Source of the DNA: Clostridia bacterium
GTDB taxonomy: Bacteria > Bacillota_A > Clostridia > Christensenellales > Borkfalkiaceae
Assembly (NCBI GenBank): GCA_017621955.1
Contig: JAGASB010000148.1
Location: forward strand, 1 to 5,191
Reading direction: 5' to 3'
Length of the DNA: 5,191 nt
A model generated the notes under the pieces. The model saw only the letters and a program-made list of their open reading frames with translations. It did not search any database and was not told the DNA's origin. This document shows positions 1 to 4,741 of the stretch, piece by piece. Every line of letters starts with the position of its first letter. The stretch's first letter is position 1. The translations under genes and the position numbers were made by a program.

Positions 1-624
1 CTTGCAAAAGAATTAGATATGGCGCCAATACAAGTAATAGAGAAATATTGTGAGGTTTACGTGGGCGAATCATCTCGTATTCCTATCGTAAGACTGGTTC
101 CTGTTGGACCGTATCAAATCTGTCCTCTCCTTAAAGGGAATAGATGCTCGGTACATAATGCTAAACCAACGGTATGTGCTATATTCCCAATTGGCAGAGC
201 CTTTTCACTTCCTGTTGAAGAAGCTGGAAACGCAAAGTTCTCGGGGAAAGATATTCAATACATTTTACAGCCGATTACTTGTGGGGATAAACGCAAGGAA
301 CATACGGTAAGAGAGTGGCTCTCGGATTTTAATATTCCAGTAGATGACCAGTTCTTTGTTGATTGGCAGACAAGTGTATGTAGGATAGGCGCATGTATAC
401 GAGAAATTGAAAAGACGTTTCCGAAATCAGTTATGGGACAAATTTTCAATCTTATTTTTGCAAGCGCTTACGTGAATTATATAACGACGCAAGACTTTAA
501 AGAGCAGTTTGATAAAAACATTGCAAAGGTTGTCGAGTTGGTAGAAATGCTTCCTAAGAAACTTGGTGATTTTTACAAATTTATCAAGGAAAACAACGAG
601 GGAGGAGATAATAACGATGGCTGA
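1..624 (+). CDS. YkgJ family cysteine-cluster protein, 5' partial
   Basis: The frame is open from base 1, so the start lies outside the window; the ATG at 19 is internal. The visible 207 residues fit the YkgJ/UPF0153 family of putative Zn/Fe-chelating proteins. A Cys at base 121 (ICPLLKG), a Cys at 145 (RCSVH) and a Cys at 175 (PTVCAIFPIGR) form the family's second metal-ligand group; the usual N-terminal CxxCC group would be upstream. The segment before it (EKYCEVYVGESSRIPIVRL) also reads as the family pattern. Further Cys residues occur in the C-terminal half (ITCGD, SVCRIGAC), which is mostly helical in appearance. The tail is acidic and Asn-rich. The stop overlaps the next start by 8 bases, so the two genes are probably translated together. 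Substrate and cellular role are not known for this family. Family call is fairly sure; function is not. Confidence 0.82.
   Translation, partial: LAKELDMAPIQVIEKYCEVYVGESSRIPIVRLVPVGPYQICPLLKGNRCSVHNAKPTVCAIFPIGRAFSLPVEEAGNAKFSGKDIQYILQPITCGDKRKEHTVREWLSDFNIPVDDQFFVDWQTSVCRIGACIREIEKTFPKSVMGQIFNLIFASAYVNYITTQDFKEQFDKNIAKVVELVEMLPKKLGDFYKFIKENNEGGDNNDG
601..607 (+). promoter_or_regulatory. Ribosome binding site that decides the start at 617
   Basis: GGAGGAG lies 9 bases before ATG 617, inside the last codons of the YkgJ-type gene. No comparable site precedes the in-frame TTG at 563, so 617 is preferred. This places the new start inside the end of the upstream gene. Confidence 0.8.
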
Positions 625-1276
625 AGAACAACGTAACCTGTATCAGATTACAAGAAAAGACGCTCGTAATTGTTTTGTTGAAAGTTTAAGCGATGCTTTT
701 GGGTTAGAAAAGATTCATCTAACGTTTGCAACGTATGATATTAATCGTCCTATAGGGCAACGTCAAACAAATAATATCGGTATTTATATTGCGACGGATG
801 AATTTTTGGAACTGTGTCGTAAACTTGAGTGTGGTGAATTGAAATTCATCATGCAACAGCGACAGAAAAACAAGGATACGTCGCCGATATTTGAGAGCTT
901 AGGCGGAACATCTTCAGATAGGCTAAAAGCGTTGGGTAAAGCCCGCGCTGATGGTAAAAGTATATCTCGAACCGTGAAACTGATAATAGGTGAGAGGTCG
1001 GATTTTCTGCTTGTGGCGGATAGTGGACCTGGAGAACAAACGAAGACTGGGTTGATTGTGCCAAAGTTTGGGAATAAGCCGGAAAATCACGTTGCAGTCA
1101 GTATGGCATATGAAACATTGAGTGAGTTGTTGCTTTTAACGAAAGTTCATTATATTGCTTGGCGAACAGCATGGTATCAATCTTGTTTTGAGGAGTTGAA
1201 TAAAAACAAGTCTTCAGGTAAAAAACAAGAACAAAAAAAGAGTACTGAAATGCAAAAGTTTTTCAGTACGGATTAA
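617..1276 (+). CDS. Uncharacterised 219-aa protein, possible nucleic-acid binder
   Basis: I do not recognise a named family. The protein begins MAEEQRNLYQITRKD. It has alternating hydrophobic stretches that look like beta strands (about residues 32-60 and 118-150), a basic middle (about 80-120, with QQRQKNKD and KALGKARADGK), and a helical segment rich in aromatics (about 160-192, HYIAWRTAWYQ). A Lys/Gln/Ser-rich linker (193-212) follows, then a short tip, MQKFFSTD. A compact domain followed by a charged linker and a short aromatic/acidic tip is the layout of SSB-type proteins, and the tip resembles the AFFSED end of the SSB encoded at 4131. No signal peptide or membrane segment is seen. It is coupled to the YkgJ-type gene by an 8-base overlap and followed by a strong terminator, so it ends its operon. 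A role in DNA handling is speculation. Confidence 0.85.
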   Translation: MAEEQRNLYQITRKDARNCFVESLSDAFGLEKIHLTFATYDINRPIGQRQTNNIGIYIATDEFLELCRKLECGELKFIMQQRQKNKDTSPIFESLGGTSSDRLKALGKARADGKSISRTVKLIIGERSDFLLVADSGPGEQTKTGLIVPKFGNKPENHVAVSMAYETLSELLLLTKVHYIAWRTAWYQSCFEELNKNKSSGKKQEQKKSTEMQKFFSTD

Positions 1277-1283
1277 AACAAGA

Positions 1284-1315
1284 GGGGTGGTTCACATGAA
1301 TCACCCTATTTTTTT
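1284..1315 (+). terminator. Intrinsic terminator of the first operon
   Basis: A 10-bp stem pairs 1284-1293 (GGGGTGGTTC) with 1298-1307 (GAATCACCCT), including two G-U pairs. The loop has four bases, and a run of seven T follows at 1309-1315. It sits 7 bases after the stop of the 219-aa gene and separates it from the DUF3990 module. Confidence 0.92.
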
Positions 1316-1356
1316 GCTTTATTAAGGAAAAATCTTGAATAATGCCATAATAGGAC

Positions 1357-1385
1357 TTGACATTATATCGTTGTAATGATAAAAT
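1357..1385 (+). promoter_or_regulatory. Sigma-A promoter of the DUF3990 module
   Basis: TTGACA at 1357-1362, a 17-base spacer, and TAAAAT at 1380-1385: a perfect -35 box and a five-of-six -10 box at ideal spacing. Transcription should start near 1392. ATATCGT (1365-1371) lies between the boxes, and AACGATA (1402-1408), the reverse complement of the overlapping TATCGTT, lies just downstream of the start. These are possible half-sites for a regulator such as the HTH protein of the same operon. Confidence 0.88.
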
Positions 1386-1425
1386 ATTGTTGTGTTGTTG
1401 GAACGATAGATGAGGAGGGTAGATT

Positions 1426-2124
1426 ATGCCTATTATAACATTACTTCACGGAACTGATCATATTATAAAAAAGCCGGAACTTTCTCTTGGAAAAGAGAAC
1501 AATGATTACGGAAAAGGTTTTTATTGTACTGAAATTCCCGAGATGGCAAAAGAATGGGCTTGCAAAGAGAATAAAGACGGTTTTATGAACGCGTATAAAT
1601 TTAATACGGAAGATTTGCACATTTTAAATTTACTTGATGGTAAACATAGCGTCTTAAACTGGATTGCAATTTTGCTTAAACATCGCAAATTTACATTACA
1701 AGATGCAATTGCTATAGATGCTAGAGATTATATTATTGAGCATTATTCAGTAGACACGACGGGGTATGACGTGGTAATTGGGTATCGTGCAGATGATTCC
1801 TACTTTTCGTATGCCCAGTCTTTTGTGGGAAATGCATTGCCGCTTCGTAGTCTTAATAAGGCGTTGAGACTTGGTAAGCTTGGCTCTCAAACTGTTCTTA
1901 TATCCGAACGTGCATTTGAACATATTGAATTTACAGGTGCTGAAGCGGTTGATAGGGAAATATACTATCCAAGATTTTTAACTCGTGATACTACGGCAAG
2001 AAATACCTATCAGCAAGAAATTAAAAAGAGCCGTACTTATCGTGACGATATATTCGTTATGGATATTTTAAGGGAGGAGATAAAAAATGACGATCCGCGC
2101 ATACAACGAATTATATCTGAATGA
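1426..2124 (+). CDS. DUF3990 protein, ADP-ribosyltransferase-like, putative toxin
   Basis: The 232-residue protein matches the DUF3990 pattern: LHGTDHII near the N terminus (His8-Gly9-Thr10), DYGKGFYCTE (residues 27-36), YDVVIGYRADDSYF (114-127), and SQTVLISERA (154-163). His8 and Tyr33 in GKGFY sit where the His and Tyr of the H-Y-E NAD-binding site of PARP-like ADP-ribosyltransferases would be; Gln155 or Glu161 may take the place of the catalytic Glu. The DUF3990 domain covers about residues 3-170. A charged helical tail of about 60 residues follows (KKSRTYRDDIFVMDILREE). No signal peptide is visible, so it should act in the cytoplasm. The start has GAGGAGGG (1412-1419) six bases upstream and its own promoter. 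It overlaps the HTH gene by 38 bases, as toxin-antitoxin pairs often do. The family call is strong; NAD use and toxicity are inferences. Confidence 0.88.
   Translation: MPIITLLHGTDHIIKKPELSLGKENNDYGKGFYCTEIPEMAKEWACKENKDGFMNAYKFNTEDLHILNLLDGKHSVLNWIAILLKHRKFTLQDAIAIDARDYIIEHYSVDTTGYDVVIGYRADDSYFSYAQSFVGNALPLRSLNKALRLGKLGSQTVLISERAFEHIEFTGAEAVDREIYYPRFLTRDTTARNTYQQEIKKSRTYRDDIFVMDILREEIKNDDPRIQRIISE
2071..2079 (+). promoter_or_regulatory. Ribosome binding site of the HTH gene inside the DUF3990 gene
   Basis: AGGGAGGAG is seven bases before ATG 2087 and lies within the DUF3990 reading frame. It supports the early start and the 38-base overlap, so the HTH protein can be initiated strongly and independently of upstream translation. 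Confidence 0.85.
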
Positions 2125-2740
2125 CGCCGTTAATAATTTGGCGAATGCATTTGATTATGCTATCAACGTGTGTGGGCAAGAACCAAACTGGTTTGCTAAA
2201 TTATTTGTACAGTCGGGGATGGCAACGCAGTTTGAAAGGGGAAATCCAGCGATTGTTTCAGGAAAGTCGGGAGAGGAAATCGTAAGAAGCATTCTAGGGA
2301 ACGTTTATCCTAACGAAAGTTTTCCTGTGTTTACCTTTACAGAAGAACGCACGCCTGAGTATTGGGCAGGCTGGGCGCTTGCTCAGTATCAATGGGAGTC
2401 TGCGAAAAGGTTTAAGGATATCTTTACTCGTGTTCCCTTGTCGGAGATTATTGCTATGTATCCTACGTTCCACGAAATGGATATAAGCAGGTTTAACGAG
2501 TCTATGGAGCGTAGATATTCTGAAGTGGTAATGGAAACAAAGTTACGTAAGATACGTGAAAGTAGGCAATTGTCGCAAGCAGAATTGTCAAAACTCTCTG
2601 GCGTGGCGTTGCGTTCAATTCAGTTATATGAGCAGAAAGTGAACGATATCGATAAAGCGCAAGCACAGACACTTTACAAACTCGCTCGAACGCTTGGATG
2701 CAATGTTGAGGATTTATTGGAAAATCCTGAAACACTTTGA
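2087..2740 (+). CDS. HTH (XRE) protein with N-terminal partner domain, putative antitoxin
   Basis: The 217-residue protein has two parts. Residues 1-140 form a conserved-looking alpha-helical domain (DYAINVCGQEPNWFAKLF at 23-40; RTPEYWAGWALAQYQWES at 88-105; VPLSEIIAMYPTFHE at 116-130) of a kind I associate with HTH proteins next to DUF3990 genes in Clostridia. Residues 150-212 are a Cro/CI-type helix-turn-helix: KLRKIRESRQLSQAELSKLSG, then SIQLYEQ, then LYKLARTLGCNVEDLL. In such pairs the HTH protein would neutralise its partner through one domain and bind the operon promoter through the other. Here the order is toxin first. It overlaps the DUF3990 gene and is followed 38 bases later by a small DUF3781-like gene with no terminator between. 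The HTH call is secure; antitoxin role and autoregulation are inferred from context. Confidence 0.88.
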   Translation: MTIRAYNELYLNDAVNNLANAFDYAINVCGQEPNWFAKLFVQSGMATQFERGNPAIVSGKSGEEIVRSILGNVYPNESFPVFTFTEERTPEYWAGWALAQYQWESAKRFKDIFTRVPLSEIIAMYPTFHEMDISRFNESMERRYSEVVMETKLRKIRESRQLSQAELSKLSGVALRSIQLYEQKVNDIDKAQAQTLYKLARTLGCNVEDLLENPETL

Positions 2741-2778
2741 TTTTATACTAAAACAATTTTGATTATAAAAGGAATGCA

Positions 2779-3030
2779 ATGAGAACTAACGATAAAAATG
2801 AATTACTTAAAAACCTAGATAAATTAAAAATAACACTGAATGGTGCCATTAAAATTAGGAGAAATTTGGGTGTTAATTCGTTAAATGCTGTAGAATGGTG
2901 TAAAACTCAAATTATGAGTAAAAATTCTACGGTTCGAAGGGAAGGGAAAAACTATTACGTTAAGGCAAACGGCTATGAAATAACCATAAATGCAAGCTCT
3001 TTTACCATAATTACGGCGCACACATTATAA
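2779..3030 (+). CDS. Small DUF3781-like protein
   Basis: The 83-residue protein reads as a helical N-terminal half (ELLKNLDKLKITLNGAIKIRRNLG, split by short turns), then VEWCKTQIM (38-46), then a beta-rich end with RREGKNYYVKANGYEITINA and SFTIITAHTL. The GKNYYV...ITINA.S.TIITAH pattern resembles DUF3781 proteins from memory. Their role is unknown. The start at 2779 has AAAAGGA (2767-2773) five bases upstream; an ATG at 2774 meets a stop at once and is not used. It probably shares the mRNA of the DUF3990/HTH pair because no terminator or clear promoter lies in the 38-base gap. It may be a third part of the module or an unrelated passenger. Confidence 0.72.
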   Translation: MRTNDKNELLKNLDKLKITLNGAIKIRRNLGVNSLNAVEWCKTQIMSKNSTVRREGKNYYVKANGYEITINASSFTIITAHTL

Positions 3031-3054
3031 AGATTTTTGAAAAGATACGAAACA

Positions 3055-3087
3055 TACACAAAAAATATACAAAACTTACACAAAAAA
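3055..3087 (+). repeat. TACACAAAAAA direct repeats upstream of a promoter
   Basis: TACACAAAAAA occurs at 3055-3065 and again at 3077-3087, exactly 22 bases apart (about two helical turns), with a shorter TACAAAA at 3068-3074 between. The pair ends 5 bases before the -35 box at 3093. The same-face spacing suggests an activator or regulator site, but the stretch is A-rich and could be chance. Confidence 0.5.
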
Positions 3088-3092
3088 GAGAT

Positions 3093-3120
3093 TTAACGGG
3101 AATTTACGATATGTTAAAAT
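3093..3120 (+). promoter_or_regulatory. Extended -10 promoter of the membrane-protein operon
   Basis: TTAACG (3093-3098, four of six), a 16-base spacer, and TAAAAT (3115-3120) preceded by TG at 3112-3113, which gives an extended -10 (TGTTAAAAT). A weak -35 with an extended -10 and repeats upstream fits a regulated promoter. The start would fall near 3127, so the transcript begins with a leader of about 85 bases before the gene at 3211. Confidence 0.65.
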
Positions 3121-3131
3121 GATATCGTGAA
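3103..3131 (+). promoter_or_regulatory. Long palindrome over the -10 box, probable operator
   Basis: ACGATAT (3106-3112) and ATATCGT (3122-3128) are a perfect inverted repeat separated by 9 bases. Two further outer pairs at each end (3103-3104 with 3130-3131) match after one mismatch. The palindrome is centred on the -10 hexamer, the classical place for a repressor dimer. The same half-site, ATATCGT, also lies between the -35 and -10 boxes at 1365-1371. The regulator is not known; an XRE-type protein is plausible. Confidence 0.6.
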
Positions 3132-3149
3132 AAAATTGTAATCAAACGA

Positions 3150-3188
3150 AAGCACTGCTTAGGTAAATCATCCTAAACGGTGTTTTTT
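3150..3188 (+). terminator. Terminator-like hairpin just before a ribosome binding site
   Basis: The left arm 3150-3163 (AAGCACTGCTTAGG within it) pairs with 3172-3185 (CCTAAACGGTGTTT) with one C-A mismatch and two G-U pairs. The loop has 8 bases, and six T follow at 3183-3188. It lies downstream of the promoter at 3093 and 11 bases before the ribosome binding site of the gene at 3211. It can therefore terminate read-through from the DUF3990 module and attenuate the operon after it. Confidence 0.75.
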
Positions 3189-3199
3189 GTTTAGTAAAA

Positions 3200-3206
3200 A
3201 AGGAGG
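3200..3206 (+). promoter_or_regulatory. Ribosome binding site that decides the start at 3211
   Basis: AAGGAGG is four bases before ATG 3211. The in-frame TTG at 3187 lies in the terminator T-run without a site before it, so the ATG is chosen. Confidence 0.8.
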
Positions 3207-3210
3207 CATT

Positions 3211-3423
3211 ATGAACAGAAAAAAGAAAAAGCAATTAGAACAAGAAAAACTTGACAGAGATTTTGGTTATGACGGTTATTATAATGACATTGAACCGGAA
3301 GATATTAACGAGCAGTCAACTGAAAAGAAAGATAATAGTTCAACAACAATTAAAGTAAGCGCTTTAATATTCGGTGCAGTTCTTATAATTTCTTTTATAG
3401 TTGTTTTAATGGTTGCATTTTAA
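3211..3423 (+). CDS. Small tail-anchored membrane protein (70 aa)
   Basis: The N-terminal part is very basic and helical (RKKKKQLEQEKLDRDF), followed by an acidic Tyr-rich motif, DFGYDGYYNDIEPED (residues 17-31), and a polar linker. One hydrophobic helix, about residues 48-70 (VSALIFGAVLIISFIVVLMV), ends the protein, so it should sit in the membrane with the N-terminal part in the cytoplasm. I recall similar YDGYY-D-EP proteins from clostridial conjugative elements, but no function is established. Its stop is followed at once by the ribosome binding site of the next membrane protein (9-base gap), so the two are one operon. It is likely controlled by the palindromic promoter and the hairpin in its leader. 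Confidence 0.82.
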   Translation: MNRKKKKQLEQEKLDRDFGYDGYYNDIEPEDINEQSTEKKDNSSTTIKVSALIFGAVLIISFIVVLMVAF

Positions 3424-3432
3424 GGAGGTAGT

Positions 3433-3885
3433 ATGTTTAGAGAAAATTTTAAAAAAATCCCAGAGCCATTACAAAAGGAAATCTTAAAGAGAATAGGTTA
3501 TACAGCGCTTGTTATTGTAGTTTCGCTTGTTTTGATTTTAACAACGAAGGATTGGATACTATGTGTTCCATGTTTGTTTATATCATTATATTTATGTATT
3601 ACTGCTATAACATTATATATAAATAGTGTTAAAGGCAAGATTATCTGCATAACTGGTATATGCGTTGAAATTGAGCGTTCACGCATTAAGAAGAACGGAA
3701 AGAGTATTTCCTTGGATGTTGAAGGCAAGTGTGTTAAATTGCCGTTTAAGCGTCGAATAAAAGGTGTTCAAGAAGGCTCAATGGTTTCTGTTTATATGAA
3801 TGAGAAGACGAAAGTATATAATAATCAATTTGGATTTGTTATATGTGACTACTATATTTTGGAGGTAAAAAAAGATAATTCGTAA
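3433..3885 (+). CDS. Two-helix membrane protein with C-terminal beta-rich domain
   Basis: The 150-residue protein begins with an amphipathic helix (FKKIPEPLQKEILKRIGY), then two close membrane helices at about 21-38 and 41-63. A cytoplasmic part of about 85 residues follows with beta-like strands: KIICITGICVEIERS (69-83), ISLDVEGKCVKLPF (92-105), GSMVSVYMNEKTKVYNN (115-131) and FVICDYYILEV (135-145). This layout, two helices and a compact soluble domain, suits a scaffold or assembly factor. The family is not one I can name. The ribosome binding site AAGGAGG (3422-3428) overlaps the upstream TAA, so translation is probably coupled to the 70-aa protein. No terminator follows directly; transcription would run to the hairpin at 4011-4050. 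Confidence 0.85.
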   Translation: MFRENFKKIPEPLQKEILKRIGYTALVIVVSLVLILTTKDWILCVPCLFISLYLCITAITLYINSVKGKIICITGICVEIERSRIKKNGKSISLDVEGKCVKLPFKRRIKGVQEGSMVSVYMNEKTKVYNNQFGFVICDYYILEVKKDNS

Positions 3886-3925
3886 AATTTCTTGCTAAAA
3901 GTTACGCAAATAAAACTAAAATGAA

Positions 3926-3954
3926 TTGACTAATGTGGATTTGTATGCTATAAT
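3926..3954 (+). promoter_or_regulatory. Strong extended -10 promoter upstream of ssb
   Basis: TTGACT (3926-3931), a 17-base spacer, and a perfect TATAAT (3949-3954) with TG at 3946-3947 (TGCTATAAT). This is the strongest promoter in the window. Transcription should start near 3961, about 170 bases before ssb, and first makes the hairpin-rich leader. Confidence 0.92.
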
Positions 3955-3960
3955 TTTTAT

Positions 3961-4050
3961 ATAGAGTATCAGATTTTCCTTGAGGGAAGAAATAGTTATC
4001 AGAGTTACATAGTGTCAGTAGACGTATAATGTCATACTGGCACTTTTTTT
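3961..4050 (+). ncRNA. Candidate short leader RNA or small RNA ending at a terminator
   Basis: Between the promoter and the terminator lies a stretch of about 90 bases with no credible gene. It contains a small hairpin (3974-3979 with 3985-3990, TTTTCC/GGAAGA, loop TTGAG) flanked by a near direct repeat, AGTATCAGA (3965-3973) and AGTTATCAGA (3994-4003), and then the terminator stem. Most transcripts should stop at 4050, giving a stable short RNA. It could be an attenuator leader for ssb or an independent small RNA. It does not match a riboswitch class that I recognise. Confidence 0.55.
4011..4050 (+). terminator. Strong intrinsic terminator in the ssb leader
   Basis: The arm 4011-4023 (AGTGTCAGTAGAC) pairs with 4031-4044 (GTCATACTGGCACT) over 13 bp with one G-U pair and one bulged A (4034). 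The loop has seven bases, and seven T run from 4044 to 4050. It lies between the promoter at 3926 and the ssb gene, so ssb needs read-through from it unless another promoter exists. Confidence 0.9.
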
Positions 4051-4067
4051 ATTTTCTTTGGTTTCTA

Positions 4068-4080
4068 CTCGCATTGCGAG
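4068..4080 (+). repeat. Small perfect palindrome in the ssb 5' region
   Basis: CTCGCATTGCGAG is an inverted repeat of CTCGC and GCGAG around ATT. It is GC-rich in an AT-rich leader, between the terminator and the ssb ribosome binding site. It could be an operator or a small RNA hairpin; nothing else shows its role. Confidence 0.5.
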
Positions 4081-4101
4081 CTGAAATAAATAAATTTTAT
4101 G

Positions 4102-4123
4102 GCAGGTAGAACCTGCAAAGGAG
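4102..4123 (+). promoter_or_regulatory. Hairpin abutting the ssb ribosome binding site
   Basis: GCAGGT (4102-4107) and ACCTGC (4111-4116) form a perfect 6-bp stem with a three-base loop, directly followed by the ribosome binding site AAAGGAG (4117-4123). Its position suggests control of ribosome access or mRNA stability. The site itself stays single-stranded, so the stem may help rather than hinder initiation. The ssb start follows seven bases later. Confidence 0.6.
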
Positions 4124-4130
4124 TAATTTT

Positions 4131-4631
4131 ATGTTTAAGGTTATTATAACCAATGCGGTCGTATCTAAAGGGTACGACAAGAACCCTGCGCTCAACTTTT
4201 CTGAAAATGGAAAAAGTGTGCGCTTCCGTATCGGCAAAGGTCTTTACGACCCAAATGCCGAGAATAACACCCGTTGGCTCAACAAGACGGTGAAGGCTTT
4301 CGACTCGGTGTGTGAGCGAATTAAGAAGATGCAACTTAAAGAAGGCTCGCGCATCAACATTACCGGCAATCTTACTTTAGACGTTTGGACTGATAACGAT
4401 TCTAAAGAAGAAAAGAGCGCTGAAGCAATTATTATTACTGATATCGAGTACGCTACAAGCGGAAGTGGTACCGGGGATAAGAATGAACAAGGCGACAAAG
4501 CAGCAGGTAAGTCGGATGCTCAGAAACCGAAATCGCAAAATAAACCAGCAGACGAATATGTTTCTGAACAGTCAACGTTCGAAGGATATGAATCGTTTGG
4601 CGGTACGAATGCGTTCTTCTCAGAAGACTAA
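4131..4631 (+). CDS. ssb: Single-stranded DNA-binding protein (SSB-like)
   Basis: The 166-residue protein has an OB-fold N-terminal domain, about residues 1-108: FKVIITNAVVSKGYDKNPAL, VRFRIGKGLYD (30-40), WLNKTVKAFDSVCERI (49-64), GSRINITGNLTLDVW (72-86) and AEAIIITDIEYA (97-108). It binds and protects single-stranded DNA in the cytoplasm. A polar, low-complexity linker (110-147) follows, then a tip, YESFGGTNAFFSED. The usual bacterial SSB ends in an acidic run with a terminal Phe (DDDIPF type); here the acidic residues come after two Phe, so the tip is not canonical. Length and layout fit plasmid- or element-borne SSBs. Base composition is clearly richer in G+C than the membrane-protein genes around it. 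It is preceded by an elaborate leader and followed by a terminator, so it may be a nearly single-gene unit. Confidence 0.88.
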   Translation: MFKVIITNAVVSKGYDKNPALNFSENGKSVRFRIGKGLYDPNAENNTRWLNKTVKAFDSVCERIKKMQLKEGSRINITGNLTLDVWTDNDSKEEKSAEAIIITDIEYATSGSGTGDKNEQGDKAAGKSDAQKPKSQNKPADEYVSEQSTFEGYESFGGTNAFFSED

Positions 4632-4666
4632 TTTGCGGGTGACAATATGATACAGGCGTATATATA

Positions 4667-4710
4667 AACGCACAAGGGTTTTATTGATTTAATCTCTTGT
4701 GCGTTTTTTT
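4667..4710 (+). terminator. Terminator after ssb
   Basis: The arms AACGCACAAG (4667-4676) and CTTGTGCGTT (4696-4705) are perfectly complementary over 10 bp. The 19-base loop could pair a little further, and a T-run reaches 4710. The left arm overlaps a smaller GCGT/ACGC inverted repeat (4656-4659 with 4668-4671), which could compete with it. Only about 30 bases separate the terminator from the next start, and no promoter is visible there. Confidence 0.9.
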
Positions 4711-4741
4711 ACGCTCATATCTAAAGGTTTTTGAGGTGATT

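Noticed and set aside
563..616. Longer N terminus for the 219-aa protein from a TTG at 563
   Set aside because: There is no ribosome binding site before it and it would overlap the YkgJ-type gene by 62 bases; ATG 617 has GGAGGAG at good spacing.
3187..3210. TTG start for the 70-aa membrane protein
   Set aside because: The codon lies in the terminator T-run and the AAGGAGG site sits between it and the better ATG at 3211.
3031..3210. Possible replication origin with iterons
   Set aside because: The A-rich repeats are only two and a half copies, no replication initiator gene is adjacent, and a promoter starts right after them; a regulatory role is simpler.
4099..4149. Mini-frame of 16 codons (MAGRTCKGVILCLRLL) overlapping the ssb start
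   Set aside because: It could be a leader peptide, but no ribosome binding site precedes its ATG and its codons coincide with the hairpin and ribosome binding site of ssb, which explain the sequence better.
4465..4650. Sense frame of 61 codons inside the end of ssb
   Set aside because: It is an alternate frame of the low-complexity SSB linker and shows no separate domain or ribosome binding site.
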